Translations under genes and position numbers: made by a program
DNA from: Edaphovirga cremea
Lineage (GTDB): Bacteria; Pseudomonadota; Gammaproteobacteria; Enterobacterales; Enterobacteriaceae
Assembly (NCBI RefSeq): GCF_003332275.1
Contig: NZ_QOVA01000005.1
Span: forward strand, 1 to 64,000
Direction of reading: 5' to 3'
DNA length: 64,000 nucleotides
The notes under the pieces: model-generated
Seen by the model: only the letters and a program-made list of their open reading frames with translations
Database searches by the model: none
What the model was told of the DNA's origin: nothing
Shown: piece after piece, positions 41,538 through 50,841 of the stretch
Numbering within the stretch: position 1 is the stretch's first letter
Layout: the number at the start of each line of letters is the position of its first letter

Positions 41538-42798
41538 TCGTTCTCCCCGCGTCTAAGGCAACCATGACATGTGCCACAGTATGAAATGATCCACAGACAA
41601 TCACCACGTCCTGACTATCAGCATCCTGCATCGCCTGTTTCCAGGCAGTTTCAACATCAGCAAACTGACGGGGTTCCGCCAGATACTGCGCCAGCAACTC
41701 CACGCTGGCACCGCGCGGGCCTTCCAGCGGCGCGCAATACCATTCGTCAATCTGCGGCGACAGACACGCCAGCGTTCCCGCAATATCTTTGTCCGCCAGC
41801 ATACCGACCACGGCCCGTACTTTGCCACCACGATCGGGAAGTTGAGCGAGTTTTTCTGCCAGATAGGCGGCGGCATGTGGATTATGCGCCACATCCAGAA
41901 TCAGCAAAGGTGACTCACTCACCACCTGAAAACGCCCAGGCAACATCGCCTGTTGTAACCCCTGGCGTACCGCCAGCGGATCAATATTCAACGTGGAGTA
42001 ACACAGTGCCGCCAACGCGGTCGCGGCGTTGGGTAATGGCACCTGCGGCAGAGGCAGATCCTCGAACGTAGTTTGCGTATTGCTCCAGCGCCAGGTATCA
42101 CCCTGCACAGCATACTGCCAGTCAACGCCGCGGGCATAAAGCCGTGCGCCGGTCTGCGCTGCCACTTCAGCAATAGTGTGCGGCATATCCGGTTCCCCGA
42201 CAATGGCGGGTTTGCCGTGACGGAAAATTCCGGCTTTTTCACGACCAATACTCTCGCGATCGCTGCCCAGCCAGTCGGTATGGTCAAGGGCGATACTGGT
42301 CACAACGGAGACATCGGCATCCACAATATTGGTGGCATCCAGACGCCCACCCAACCCGACTTCCAGGATGACCACGTCCAATGCCGCCTGACGGAACAGA
42401 TAGAGCGCAGACAGCGTGCCGTATTCAAAATAGGTTAACGACGTCTCACCGCGCCCTGCCTCCAACTCGGCAAATGAACGGCAGTGTTCGGCTTCGTCCA
42501 GTTCTTGCCCCTGAATCCTCACCCGTTCCGTATAACGAACCAGATGTGGCGAGCTATAAACGCCGACGCGCAGCCCCGCAGCGAGCAAAATAGCTTCGAG
42601 CGTGCGGCAAGTGGTTCCCTTGCCATTGGTTCCGGCAACGATGAATACATAGGGGGCGGGTTTGAGCAGATCGAGGCGTTCAGCGACCCGCTTTACACGA
42701 TCGAGACCCAGCTCAATAGCCTGGGAGTGGAGATGTTCAAGATAGTAAAGCCACGCGGCCAAAGGCGACGTGGCTTGGGGAATAGGTAGATTTTGCAT
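41527..42798 (-). CDS. folC: folylpolyglutamate synthase/dihydrofolate synthase
   Basis: Bifunctional ligase that joins dihydropteroate to glutamate and adds further glutamates to folates. It has 423 residues, like E. coli FolC. The ATP-binding loop V-A-G-T-N-G-K-G-T-T is near residue 55. Other family segments are Y-S-S-P-H-L-V-R-Y-T-E-R, L-E-V-G-L-G-G-R-L-D-A-T-N, and the Mur-ligase-type D-V-A-H-N-P-H-A-A. It overlaps dedD at its 3' end and follows accD by 172 bases. Confidence 0.97.
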   Translation of the reverse strand: MQNLPIPQATSPLAAWLYYLEHLHSQAIELGLDRVKRVAERLDLLKPAPYVFIVAGTNGKGTTCRTLEAILLAAGLRVGVYSSPHLVRYTERVRIQGQELDEAEHCRSFAELEAGRGETSLTYFEYGTLSALYLFRQAALDVVILEVGLGGRLDATNIVDADVSVVTSIALDHTDWLGSDRESIGREKAGIFRHGKPAIVGEPDMPHTIAEVAAQTGARLYARGVDWQYAVQGDTWRWSNTQTTFEDLPLPQVPLPNAATALAALCYSTLNIDPLAVRQGLQQAMLPGRFQVVSESPLLILDVAHNPHAAAYLAEKLAQLPDRGGKVRAVVGMLADKDIAGTLACLSPQIDEWYCAPLEGPRGASVELLAQYLAEPRQFADVETAWKQAMQDADSQDVVIVCGSFHTVAHVMVALDAGRTSGK

Positions 42799-42970
42799 CA
42801 GTCCCGCTCGACTTTTTACGCTGCATTAATACGACTGCGCATCACAGAATAATACACGACCCGTGATGCGCCCCTTGTCAGACGTAACAGATCTGGAGAA
42901 AGCACAGCCTGCAAGCCAAAGGCGGTTATTAATGCCGCCCATTCAGCAGGCTGGCTCTCATCCAATCCGA

Positions 42971-43888
42971 TCAGGCATCCTGTACGTTGTCAGAAACGAC
43001 AGCGTCCGTTTTCACATCACCATGAACAATCTGTGGTTCAGGCTGATTCGTCAGACGGGAAAGAATGCTGCCCAGCTTTTCCCGCATTTCAGGACGACGT
43101 ACGATCATGTCGATCGCACCTTTCTGAATCAGGAACTCACTGGTCTGGAAATCGGGAGGCAGTTTTTCACGCACGGTTTGCTCAATAACCCGGCGGCCAG
43201 CAAAACCGATACGCGCTTTGGGTTCAGCGATGTTCAGATCGCCAAGCATTGCCAGACTCGCAGACACCCCACCCATGGTTGGGTCGGTAAGCACGGAAAT
43301 ATAAGGCAGACCACGTTCCTGCAACTTCGCCAATGCCGCACTGGTTTTTGCCATTTGCATCAGCGACATCAGCGCTTCCTGCATACGGGCACCGCCACTG
43401 GCTGAATAGCAGACCAGCGGGCAATCATCTTCCAGCGCCTGTTCAACGGCACGGACGAAACGCGCACCGACTACCGACGCCATGGAACCGCCCATGAACG
43501 CAAACTCAAACGATGCAACGACAACCGGCATACCATAAAGCGTGCCTTTCATCACGATCATCGCATCTTTTTCATCGGTATCTTTTTGCGCCGCACTGAG
43601 GCGATCTTTGTACTTTTTGGAGTCCCTGAACTTCAGCACATCTTTCGGCTCAAGTTCACTGCCCAATTCCACTTCGCTGCCTTCATCCAGGAAAGTGTGC
43701 AAACGCATACGCGCAGTAATCGGCATATGGTGGTCGCACTTTGGGCAAACCATGAGGTTACGCTCCAGTTCGGCTCGGTAAAGGACCTGACCGCAGCTAT
43801 CGCATTTGGTCCAGACACCTTCAGGAATGCTCGCCTTACGGGTTTGCGTGGTATTACTCTTGCTTAAAATTCGTTCAATCCAGCTCAT
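42971..43888 (-). CDS. accD: acetyl-CoA carboxylase carboxyltransferase subunit beta
   Basis: Beta subunit of the carboxyltransferase that makes malonyl-CoA for fatty acid synthesis. The protein has 305 residues. The N-terminal zinc ribbon has C29-x2-C32 and C48-x2-C51. The crotonase-fold domain carries [11 protein letters not shown] near residue 165 and [12 protein letters not shown]. It is followed by folC on the same strand and preceded by a dedA terminator, so it probably has its own promoter in 43889-43966. Confidence 0.97.
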   Translation of the reverse strand: MSWIERILSKSNTTQTRKASIPEGVWTKCDSCGQVLYRAELERNLMVCPKCDHHMPITARMRLHTFLDEGSEVELGSELEPKDVLKFRDSKKYKDRLSAAQKDTDEKDAMIVMKGTLYGMPVVVASFEFAFMGGSMASVVGARFVRAVEQALEDDCPLVCYSASGGARMQEALMSLMQMAKTSAALAKLQERGLPYISVLTDPTMGGVSASLAMLGDLNIAEPKARIGFAGRRVIEQTVREKLPPDFQTSEFLIQKGAIDMIVRRPEMREKLGSILSRLTNQPEPQIVHGDVKTDAVVSDNVQDA

Positions 43889-43966
43889 CGATGACCTTTC
43901 TGTTTGAACCTGGCTGATGCCAGTCCGCTGTTCATGCTTTCACAAATCCCCTGAAAACATATCCAA

Positions 43967-44000
43967 TAAAAAATGCCCAGGACGCGCGCCACGCGGGCAT
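43967..44000 (-). terminator. dedA terminator
   Basis: Outer stem ATGCCC/GGGCAT with an inner CGCG pairing, followed on the minus strand by six T. It lies 140 bases past dedA and before accD. Confidence 0.75.
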
Positions 44001-44053
44001 CACAAAGGCACTGGCGTTAGGATTGCTCGCAGGAACAGACCATAAATGTCGCT

Positions 44054-44114
44054 CATTAAACCATAACGGCTCGACCGTGTGGATAAAAAACTGGTCGAAC
44101 CCTCTGGTTTAATG
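44054..44114. repeat. 61-base long inverted repeat
   Basis: Outer arms CATTAAACCA and TGGTTTAATG pair perfectly (44054-44063 with 44105-44114). Inner arms GGCTCGACC and GGTCGAACC pair at 8 of 9 positions with one wobble (44068-44076 with 44093-44101). The loop contains A6. The element lies in the dedA 3' untranslated region and may be a small repetitive element or an extended RNA hairpin. Confidence 0.65.
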
Positions 44115-44140
44115 ACGCCAAATTTTATTATTGCTGCTGA

Positions 44141-44803
44141 TTACTGCTTCTCGCCCCGTGCCGCAGCACGCCTGTGCCGCCATATTTCAATCACACCTGG
44201 CAGTATGGACACCAGAATAATCGCCACAATCAGCAATTTCAGGTTTTCCTGTACTATCGGCAGATCGCCAAAAAGATAACCAGCATAGGTGAATAGTAAC
44301 ACCCAAAGTAGCGCTCCAATCACGTTATACGCAGCAAAATGACGATAAGACATATGCCCCATACCGGCCACGAACGGTGCAAATGTCCGCACGATCGGTA
44401 CAAAGCGCGCCAGAATAATCGTTTTTCCGCCATGTTTCTCGTAAAATTTGTGCGTTTTATCAAGATAACTGCGGCGGAAAATTTTCGAATTGGGATTACT
44501 GAACAGCTTTTCACCAAATAACCGGCCGATGGTGTAATTCACCGCATCGCCCAGAATCGCGGCGCAAACCATCAAAAATACCATCAAATGGACGTCGATC
44601 GAATTCGACGGCAACGCTGCCAATGCGCCAGCAACGAACAGCAATGAGTCTCCCGGGAGGAACGGCGTCACCACCAACCCGGTTTCACAGAACAAAATCA
44701 GGAATAAGATTCCATATATCCATACGCCATACTGCGCTACCAATTCTGCCAAATGAACATCAATATGCAGAATAAAATCAATCACAAAATGTATGAATTC
44801 CAT
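44141..44803 (-). CDS. dedA: DedA family membrane protein
   Basis: Inner-membrane protein of the DedA/VTT superfamily, 220 residues from ATG 44803 (E. coli 219). The conserved [12 protein letters not shown] segment is near residue 49. The [20 protein letters not shown] motif (here A-R-F-V-P-I-V-R-T) is near residue 130. The family takes part in lipid-carrier recycling and proton-motive-force homeostasis. An upstream ATG at 44815 has no ribosome-binding site and is less likely. Confidence 0.95.
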   Translation of the reverse strand: MEFIHFVIDFILHIDVHLAELVAQYGVWIYGILFLILFCETGLVVTPFLPGDSLLFVAGALAALPSNSIDVHLMVFLMVCAAILGDAVNYTIGRLFGEKLFSNPNSKIFRRSYLDKTHKFYEKHGGKTIILARFVPIVRTFAPFVAGMGHMSYRHFAAYNVIGALLWVLLFTYAGYLFGDLPIVQENLKLLIVAIILVSILPGVIEIWRHRRAAARGEKQ

Positions 44804-44895
44804 AGGGCCTATCATCTATGATGCGGGCATTCCTGCCCGCCAGTTTAAAAGAGGACTCGCCGTGTTGCCTCTCCCTGCGAGTAACCTGATTTACC

Positions 44896-45726
44896 TTAGT
44901 CGGCCAGAAAAAGTGGCCCCATCGGTGGCTGTGGCAGATCAAAACGCTCAGGATAATCCACCGCGACCAGATACAACCCCTCAGCCCGAGCCGTTGCCGC
45001 CGCCAGCGTACGATCTTTTGCCGCCAGCAACTCCTCTATCCAGGTTTCAGACTGATTCCCGCAGCCTATCTCCAGCAGGCTGCCCACAATATTGCGCACC
45101 ATATGGTGTACAAATGCGTTGGCTTTAATATCTACCACAATATAGCGACCATAACGTGTAACATTTACATGCTTTACGTTTCGCCACGGCGTTCGTGACT
45201 GGCACTGGAGCGCCCGAAACGAGGTAAAATCATTCTCACCCAGCAAGCACTGCGCAGCCCGTTCCATGCGTTCCGCATCCAATGGCGCATAGAAGTGCGT
45301 CAGCCCCTGCTGCAGGATCGCAGGGCGATAGCGGTGATTATAGATAATATAGCGGTAACGGCGAGCCGTAGCGCTGAAGCGCGCATGAAAGTCGCTGTCG
45401 ACCTCTTTGACCCAGCGCACCGCGATATCGCGCGGTAAATGGGTGTTCACCCCCATGGTCCACGCGGCGTCCTTGCGCTGCGACGTCGTTTCAAAATGCA
45501 CGACCTGACCGGTCCCGTGCACACCGGCATCGGTACGCCCGGCACAAAAGACGCTAACCGGGTGCGCGGCCACTTTGCTCAGCGCCTGTTCAAGGCACCC
45601 CTGAACGCTGGCGACCTCAGACTGGCGCTGCCAGCCGTAATAGCGGCTACCGTCATACTCAATGCCCAGAGCCAGCTTCGTAATGGGTAACGCCTCACCC
45701 TGCGGCATAATTTCTGCCTCAGACAT
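44896..45726 (-). CDS. truA: tRNA pseudouridine(38-40) synthase
   Basis: Converts uridines 38, 39 and 40 of the tRNA anticodon stem-loop to pseudouridine. It has 276 residues (E. coli 270). The catalytic aspartate is in the [15 protein letters not shown] motif near residue 65. [14 protein letters not shown] and [11 protein letters not shown] are also present. Its ATG overlaps the usg stop (TAATG), so the two are translationally coupled. Confidence 0.97.
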   Translation of the reverse strand: MSEAEIMPQGEALPITKLALGIEYDGSRYYGWQRQSEVASVQGCLEQALSKVAAHPVSVFCAGRTDAGVHGTGQVVHFETTSQRKDAAWTMGVNTHLPRDIAVRWVKEVDSDFHARFSATARRYRYIIYNHRYRPAILQQGLTHFYAPLDAERMERAAQCLLGENDFTSFRALQCQSRTPWRNVKHVNVTRYGRYIVVDIKANAFVHHMVRNIVGSLLEIGCGNQSETWIEELLAAKDRTLAAATARAEGLYLVAVDYPERFDLPQPPMGPLFLAD

Positions 45727-46736
45727 TAGTACATATACTCCTGTACCAGCTTTTCAGCTGTTTCCACCGCCATCAACGCGCCACCAAAACGGACGTTATC
45801 TGCCACCGACCAGAATTGCAGCAACTCAGGAATACCGTAGTCATTGCGCAGACAACCGATGCTGAGAACAGAGTTTCCTGACGCATCACTGACCTGCGTC
45901 GGGAAATCCGGATCCTCACTGAGCTGGATATCTTCTACCCGTTCCAGTTCATCGCGCGCTTCTTCAGCGGACATCGGGCGCAGGGCCTCCAGATGAACCA
46001 CCTGTGCATGACCATAAAATACCGGCGACTGAATGCAGCTCACCGAGATCGGCAAACCTTCGTCCTGTAATACCTTGCGTACCTGATCCACCAGCAAACG
46101 CTCTTCACGCACACTGCCTTCACTGTCTGGCACCAAAGGCAACAGATTGAATGCCAACTGTTTGGCAAAGAGGCTGGACTCCACCGGAATGCCATTCAGC
46201 AGTCGCGCACTTTGCCCGGCCAGATCGTCAACCGCCGCCTTGCCCAGTGCGGACACTGACAACAACGACGTAACGTGAAGGCGCGCAAGACCGGCCTGTT
46301 CTGTCAATGGCTTGATCGCCGTCAGCAGTTGACTGGTCAGACTATTGGCAACGGCCACGATGTTTCGGTTGCGGTATTCAGTCAGCACCTGGGGATTCAC
46401 GCCAGGAACAACCAGCGGGACGTCGTGCTCGAGCGCGAACTGATCGCTGCTGTCGATAACCAAACACCCCAGATTTGCCGCTTCATCCGCATAACGTGCA
46501 CTGGCTTCTTTACCCGCAACAAAAAACGCCAATTGCACCTGCGACCAATCGAACTCCTCGGCGTTTTGTACCCGCAGACTTTTGCCATTAAAGCGAACCG
46601 TTGCGCCAGCACTGCGCTCACTGGACAGGGCATAGATTTCACCAACCGGGAACTGACGTTCCTGTAACAGTTCCAGTAACGCTTCGCCTACTGCGCCTGT
46701 GGCGCCGAGCACCGCGATATTCCAGCCGTCAGACAT
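45726..46736 (-). CDS. usg: aspartate-semialdehyde dehydrogenase-like protein Usg
   Basis: 336-residue protein with the Rossmann and dimerisation domains of aspartate-semialdehyde dehydrogenase (N-terminal [10 protein letters not shown] near residue 9). In the region where true Asd enzymes have a catalytic cysteine, this protein reads A-V-A-N-S-L-T-S-Q, so the nucleophile is missing. As in E. coli Usg, it is probably not an active dehydrogenase. It lies between pdxB and truA and overlaps truA by one base. A terminator upstream suggests its own promoter or read-through. Confidence 0.94.
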   Translation of the reverse strand: MSDGWNIAVLGATGAVGEALLELLQERQFPVGEIYALSSERSAGATVRFNGKSLRVQNAEEFDWSQVQLAFFVAGKEASARYADEAANLGCLVIDSSDQFALEHDVPLVVPGVNPQVLTEYRNRNIVAVANSLTSQLLTAIKPLTEQAGLARLHVTSLLSVSALGKAAVDDLAGQSARLLNGIPVESSLFAKQLAFNLLPLVPDSEGSVREERLLVDQVRKVLQDEGLPISVSCIQSPVFYGHAQVVHLEALRPMSAEEARDELERVEDIQLSEDPDFPTQVSDASGNSVLSIGCLRNDYGIPELLQFWSVADNVRFGGALMAVETAEKLVQEYMY

Positions 46737-46760
46737 GTTGGTTTCTCCTGAACTTCATTC

Positions 46761-46798
46761 AAAAAAACAGAGGGGCGGTGAATGAAATCACCGCCCTC
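46761..46798 (-). terminator. pdxB terminator
   Basis: 11-bp stem with one bulged G (46770-46781 with 46788-46798), followed on the minus strand by seven T. It lies 32 bases past the pdxB stop. Confidence 0.8.
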
Positions 46799-46830
46799 GG
46801 ATTCATTACGTCAAAATTATGGCGCTGTAC

Positions 46831-47958
46831 TTACACTATCCGGCTGGCAAAACCTAACTTTTGCAGCAGCTCCGCACTGGCCGGATCGTCACATTGTACG
46901 CAAAGCGATGACCACTCACGCCGTTCCTGATAGAACTTGCGCAATTTATCAAATTCACCCGGCTGACCGGCTACCCGACGCAACGGGGCATCATCGCGGC
47001 GCACATCATACACCAAGTGCATTAAACGCAGCAGTTTGCCTTCGTCCAGCGCACCGTGCAACGTAACGTGGCTATAATCAGGGATCGGCAAGAGTGAGGC
47101 CAGTTCAATCTGCTGTGGCTGCCCCAAAAACTGGCTGAACGCCTCAAACACCTGCGTGGTTCCCCGCGCTTTGCCTTCCAGGCTATAACCTGCGATATGC
47201 GCAGTACCGATATCCACTTTATCCAGCAGAGCCAAAGAGAGTTCAGGTTCTGGCTCCCAGACATCAAGAACCACACTCAGTTTCTTGCCGCCATTCAGCG
47301 CACGCAACAGCGCTGCGTTGTCCACGACCGGGCCGCGACAGGCATTAATCAATATGCGATCGTCCGGTAATGCCGCCAGCAGTTGCTCGTCAACCAGGTG
47401 CTGCGAAAGATAGGGACCCGATTTATTCAATGGGGTGTGGAAGGTCAGGATATCAGCCTCGGCCACCAGTTTTTCCAGCGACCAGAATTCTCCGCTGTCA
47501 CCCCGATCTGCGCGTGGCGGATCGCAAAGCAATGTGCGGATACCAAGCGCATTCAACCGCGCATTCAGGCGGGAACCTACATTCCCCACACCGATAATGC
47601 CGACCGTTTTATCGCGTAATTGATAACCATCACGCTGGGCCAGAATCATCAGGGAAGAAAAAACATACTCCACAACCGCGATGGCATTACATCCCGGTGC
47701 GGCAGAGAAACCAATCCCCTGCCCTGCCAGCCAGCGGTCATCAACGTGATCGGTTCCGGCCGTTGCGGTTCCAACAAATTTCACTGGCGTATTGGCCAAC
47801 AGTTCGGCATTCACCTTGGTCACCGAGCGCACCATCAGCGCATCTGCACCCGTCAGTGCTTCACGGGGGATAGGACGCCCCGGCACCGCCTGCACATCGC
47901 CAAGGCGACTGAACAGCTCGCGGGCATAAGGCATGTTTTCATCGACCAGAATTTTCAC
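46831..47958 (-). CDS. pdxB: erythronate-4-phosphate dehydrogenase
   Basis: Second enzyme of the DXP-independent route to pyridoxal phosphate: oxidises 4-phosphoerythronate with NAD. It has 375 residues from a GTG start at 47958 ([12 protein letters not shown]), with GGAGAG 5 bases upstream. The longer frame to 48036 is not conserved. The NAD-binding motif [11 protein letters not shown] is near residue 121. The catalytic R, E and H of the D-2-hydroxyacid dehydrogenases are in [16 protein letters not shown] and T-A-H-I-A-G-Y. A dimerisation domain follows. Confidence 0.96.
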   Translation of the reverse strand: MKILVDENMPYARELFSRLGDVQAVPGRPIPREALTGADALMVRSVTKVNAELLANTPVKFVGTATAGTDHVDDRWLAGQGIGFSAAPGCNAIAVVEYVFSSLMILAQRDGYQLRDKTVGIIGVGNVGSRLNARLNALGIRTLLCDPPRADRGDSGEFWSLEKLVAEADILTFHTPLNKSGPYLSQHLVDEQLLAALPDDRILINACRGPVVDNAALLRALNGGKKLSVVLDVWEPEPELSLALLDKVDIGTAHIAGYSLEGKARGTTQVFEAFSQFLGQPQQIELASLLPIPDYSHVTLHGALDEGKLLRLMHLVYDVRRDDAPLRRVAGQPGEFDKLRKFYQERREWSSLCVQCDDPASAELLQKLGFASRIV

Positions 47959-48035
47959 GTTACTCTCCGGCAACCAGTGCCATACAGGTGAAAAGAGGGC
48001 AATATTTTGCCACCTTATAAAGAAGAATCCCAACA

Positions 48036-48827
48036 TTACCCATTAAAAAGCGACTGTTCGCGTCTGAAGCGCTCTGGCGTCGTACCAGAAATCTGCTGGA
48101 ACATGACAATAAATGCCGACGCCGAACTGTAGCCCACCTCCAGCGCGACGTCCTGTACCGTTCTTCCCTGCACCAGGAGCGAAATAGAATGCAGGAAACG
48201 TAACCGCTGCCGCCATTCGCTGAATGCCATCCCCAACTCTTGCTGACAGCGGCGGGACAAGGTGCGCTCGGTGGTATAGACCTGCTTCGCCCATTGCCCC
48301 AGAGAGGTATTGTCTGCCGGATTGCGCTCCAGTTCCGTCAGAATGGGTGACAGGAATTTATCCTGCGACGTAGGGAGATAAGTGCGTTGCAGGGGCGCTG
48401 CCTTGAGTTGATCAATCAACACACGACATAAACGGAGTTCGCTTTTGGTCGTTGGCTCAAGCATGTTCCTCCCGAAACAATCATCAACAATCGCATTGAA
48501 AATCGGGCTCAGACTGACCAGGCATGGCGTATCGGGTAGTCCTTCGCAGAGAGCGGGGGCGATGTTGATCGAGCGGAACCGCGCCAATTTACGGTTATAG
48601 CAGCCGTGTTCCATACCAGCAGGCAACCAAATGGCAAACTCAGGCGGCGCAAGAAAACGCTGCCCGGCAATATTAAGTGCCAGAACGCCGCATTTTACGC
48701 AAATAAGCTGACCCCATTCGTGGGAATGCGGCAAAAATTCGGTGTCCGCACTGATCGTTTCATCGCGAAAAAAAAGCGTTCGCGGCAGCGTGTTAATGGG
48801 TGAAGAGTAATTACGCAGTTCTGGCAT
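48036..48827 (-). CDS. AraC/XylS-family regulator
   Basis: Transcription factor of 263 residues. It has an N-terminal cupin-like sensing domain ([11 protein letters not shown] near residue 32, and [12 protein letters not shown]) and a C-terminal double helix-turn-helix from about residue 160, with [11 protein letters not shown] and the signature [17 protein letters not shown]. The layout is like the E. coli NimR type, which controls a neighbouring exporter. It is divergent from an EamA exporter gene, with about 100 bases between the starts, so it probably regulates that gene. It begins the accessory segment after pdxB. Confidence 0.9.
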   Translation of the reverse strand: MPELRNYSSPINTLPRTLFFRDETISADTEFLPHSHEWGQLICVKCGVLALNIAGQRFLAPPEFAIWLPAGMEHGCYNRKLARFRSINIAPALCEGLPDTPCLVSLSPIFNAIVDDCFGRNMLEPTTKSELRLCRVLIDQLKAAPLQRTYLPTSQDKFLSPILTELERNPADNTSLGQWAKQVYTTERTLSRRCQQELGMAFSEWRQRLRFLHSISLLVQGRTVQDVALEVGYSSASAFIVMFQQISGTTPERFRREQSLFNG

Positions 48828-48907
48828 GTTGTCCTGATTGCCTCATTTATTGTCTGTTAATCACTATATCTAACAAACCGGACACGGGTAAACTGCGTTT
48901 CTCTTGC

Positions 48908-48926
48908 AATAATGAGAATGATTGTC
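48908..48926 (+). promoter_or_regulatory. Fur-box-like sequence at the start of the EamA gene
   Basis: The 19 bases AATAATGAGAATGATTGTC match the classical Fur consensus (GATAATGATAATCATTATC) at 15 of 19 positions. They overlap the possible start codons at 48912 and 48918 and end just before ATG 48927. Iron control is a hypothesis only. Confidence 0.35.
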
Positions 48927-49820
48927 ATGAACGCGCTTTTTCCCCTACTGGCAGTATTGATCTGGTCCGTGAATGCGGTAGTCAGTAAAGCATCCGCCAC
49001 GGCCATCGATCCTGCCGCTATCTCTTTCTATCGTTGGCTATTGGCGCTGCTCACATTGACTCCGTTTGTACTGCCCGGCGTGCTGCGAAATCTGGCTGCC
49101 GTGCGCGTTTATTGGTGGAAGCTGCTGATCCTCGGGCTGCTCGGCATGGTGCTTTACCAAAGTCTGGCGTATTACGCCGCCCATACGGTCAGTGCGCTGT
49201 TTATGGGCGTATTGAACTCGCTGATTCCGCTGTTAACCGTGCTGATAAGCATCGTAGTGATCCGCATTGTGCCTACCGTTGGGATTGCGATTGGCACAGT
49301 GTTGTCATTCGGTGGATTACTGTGGCTGGTCAGTGCTGGCGAACCAGGGCAATTGCTGCAACACGGTATTGGCAAAGGCGAATTGATGATGTTTGCTGCC
49401 TCGGCCTCTTATGCGCTGTACGGCGTTTTGACCAAACGCTGGGCGATCACCCTGCCCAATTGGCAGTCGCTCTACGTACAGATTCTGTTCGGCGTTTTGC
49501 TGCTCCTGCCTAATTTTCTCATGGCAACAGATGTGCAACTGACCCGGGAAAACATCCCGCTGGTTCTGTTTGCCGGTATTCCGGCCTCGATTATTGCGCC
49601 TTTCCTATGGATTCAGGGCGTTATGCGCATGGGGGCCAACACAGCGTCTATTTTCATGAATCTGGCACCGGTTTTTACGGCGGTGATTGCAGTGATTTTC
49701 CTGCATGAACAGTTGCACAGCTATCATCTGATAGGCGGCGGAATCACGCTGATCGGGGTCATTGTCGCCCAGCGTTTACGCACCCCTTTGGGACGAAAAC
49801 CGCAGCAAAAAATAGCCTGA
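48927..49820 (+). CDS. EamA/DMT-family transporter
   Basis: Inner-membrane drug/metabolite exporter of the DMT superfamily, about 297 residues, with ten predicted helices in two EamA repeats (residues about 5-135 and 150-285). Typical segments are W-S-V-N-A-V-V-S-K, S-F-Y-R-W, and P-V-F-T-A-V-I-A-V-I-F-L-H-E. Start choice is uncertain: ATG 48927 is preferred by the conserved M-N-A-L-F-P, but ATGs at 48912 and 48918 are also in frame and no strong Shine-Dalgarno sequence is seen. The substrate is unknown. The divergent AraC-type gene is its likely regulator. Confidence 0.87.
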   Translation: MNALFPLLAVLIWSVNAVVSKASATAIDPAAISFYRWLLALLTLTPFVLPGVLRNLAAVRVYWWKLLILGLLGMVLYQSLAYYAAHTVSALFMGVLNSLIPLLTVLISIVVIRIVPTVGIAIGTVLSFGGLLWLVSAGEPGQLLQHGIGKGELMMFAASASYALYGVLTKRWAITLPNWQSLYVQILFGVLLLLPNFLMATDVQLTRENIPLVLFAGIPASIIAPFLWIQGVMRMGANTASIFMNLAPVFTAVIAVIFLHEQLHSYHLIGGGITLIGVIVAQRLRTPLGRKPQQKIA

Positions 49821-49862
49821 AGGACTCGCCATAAACCCACATCCCGTTTCGGCGCAGCGCGC

Positions 49863-50273
49863 TCAGTGGCCTGATATTTTCTCGCGAGCCAATTCTGCCA
49901 GGAATTGGCTGCGGCTTTTATAGTCGCGATGCGTCGCAATAAACCGATCAATGGCAGTCAATAAATTCTGTGGCATGGTCAGATTGAATTTCACCGCTTT
50001 CTTCTCATATTTCGTGGGATCAATCGCAACAAAACTCAATATTCCGCCATCTTCTTTTAAGCGGCGATCCGACAGATAAACTTTAGGGCTTTGTGGCGGC
50101 GCAGGAAGTGGAAAACCCTCTTCAATCAGCGCTTCCATGTGGATTCCGAAGGCCGACTCGGCGTTTTTAACGACATCACCCATCGTTTCCCCAGCAAAGA
50201 AACACCCATCAACGTCAGGGAAATAGCCGTCAAAACCATCATCTGTAATGAAAATAAAAATCGGGTAAACCAT
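49863..50273 (-). CDS. hicB: HicB-type antitoxin
   Basis: Predicted antitoxin of the HicAB type II toxin-antitoxin system, 136 residues. The N-terminal HicB fold contains D-G-F-D-G-Y-F-P-D-V-D-G-C-F-F-A-G-E-T near residue 12, which binds and blocks HicA. The C-terminal part (A-V-K-F-N-L-T-M-P-Q-N-L-L-T-A-I-D-R-F ... S-R-S-Q-F-L) is a ribbon-helix-helix DNA-binding segment for autoregulation. GGAG lies 7 bases before the ATG. It is the second gene of the operon, 46 bases after hicA. Confidence 0.92.
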   Translation of the reverse strand: MVYPIFIFITDDGFDGYFPDVDGCFFAGETMGDVVKNAESAFGIHMEALIEEGFPLPAPPQSPKVYLSDRRLKEDGGILSFVAIDPTKYEKKAVKFNLTMPQNLLTAIDRFIATHRDYKSRSQFLAELAREKISGH

Positions 50274-50319
50274 TATATATCTCCATAAAATACTTAAGTA
50301 TTTCTCATTTGCACATGAC

Positions 50320-50520
50320 TTATAGCAAACTCAGACCTGATATTTCCTGCACCTGCCGCAAAATACCTTTTGAAATATCTTTTCTCGGATGAGGGAAGGT
50401 AATTATTCGTGATACATCGGTTTTTTTTAGCGTGATGTGACTACCGCTATTTTTCTTTTTACCCCCCCTGACTATCCAGCCGATGCCCTCCAAACGTCTT
50501 ATCAATTCCATACTTCCCAT
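50320..50520 (-). CDS. hicA: HicA-type mRNA interferase toxin
   Basis: Predicted toxin of 66 residues with the double-stranded-RNA-binding-like HicA fold. The catalytic histidine is H28 in S-G-S-H-I-T-L-K. The later P-H-P-R-K-D-I-S-K-G-I-L-R-Q-V motif is typical. I chose the ATG at 50520, with GGAG 5 bases upstream; the preceding GTG is too close, and a later ATG (50511) would remove conserved residues. HicA degrades mRNA when not bound by HicB. It is first in the operon, directly behind a promoter with a palindromic operator. Confidence 0.92.
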   Translation of the reverse strand: MGSMELIRRLEGIGWIVRGGKKKNSGSHITLKKTDVSRIITFPHPRKDISKGILRQVQEISGLSLL

Positions 50521-50532
50521 CACATCTCCATG

Positions 50533-50566
50533 GTGGGTATCATACCCACAAAAATAGAAACGTCAA
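50533..50566 (-). promoter_or_regulatory. hicAB promoter with palindromic operator
   Basis: On the minus strand, TTGACG (50566-50561), a 17-base spacer and TATGAT (50543-50538) form a near-consensus sigma-70 promoter. A perfect palindrome, GTGGGTAT-C-ATACCCAC (50533-50549), covers the -10 box and lies 13 bases before the hicA start. It is the likely binding site of HicB. Confidence 0.85.
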
Positions 50567-50764
50567 TGTGGTTATCTGGCAACCACATCCTTCAAATCCC
50601 GCTACCGATCTACCATAACCGTCAGGCATTTCGGGGAATTAGTGAATGTTTTGCGCGGCATCGCGCAGGAACTGCATCGCAAATTGAACGCTCGCGCCCT
50701 AACCGTTAGTTTTCCCTTCACATGCCGTCCAGATCCCCTGGACGCAGCAAAAAAATGCTTGCGG
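50567..50764. other. intergenic stretch between the two toxin-antitoxin modules
   Basis: About 200 bases between the divergent hicAB and RelE-like promoters. A rightward frame from 50437 to 50709 crosses the hicA start and its promoter and resembles no known protein. No gene is supported here. Confidence 0.4.
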
Positions 50765-50815
50765 GATGATTAGAAAGCTTGATTAATTAGAAAAATAACT
50801 TATCATCTAATCATC
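50765..50815 (+). promoter_or_regulatory. promoter of the RelE-like module, flanked by a 10-bp inverted repeat
   Basis: TTGATT (50779-50784), a 16-base spacer and TATCAT (50801-50806) form a sigma-70 promoter 36 bases before the toxin start. A perfect inverted repeat, GATGATTAGA/TCTAATCATC (50765-50774 with 50806-50815), encloses it. This is the expected layout for an autoregulatory operator. Confidence 0.75.
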
Positions 50816-50841
50816 TGGGCATTCTCGAAGAAGAGAAAAAT

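Noticed and set aside
50437..50709. 90-residue rightward frame between the toxin-antitoxin modules
   Set aside because: It crosses the hicA start and its promoter, has no recognisable motif and no good ribosome-binding site.
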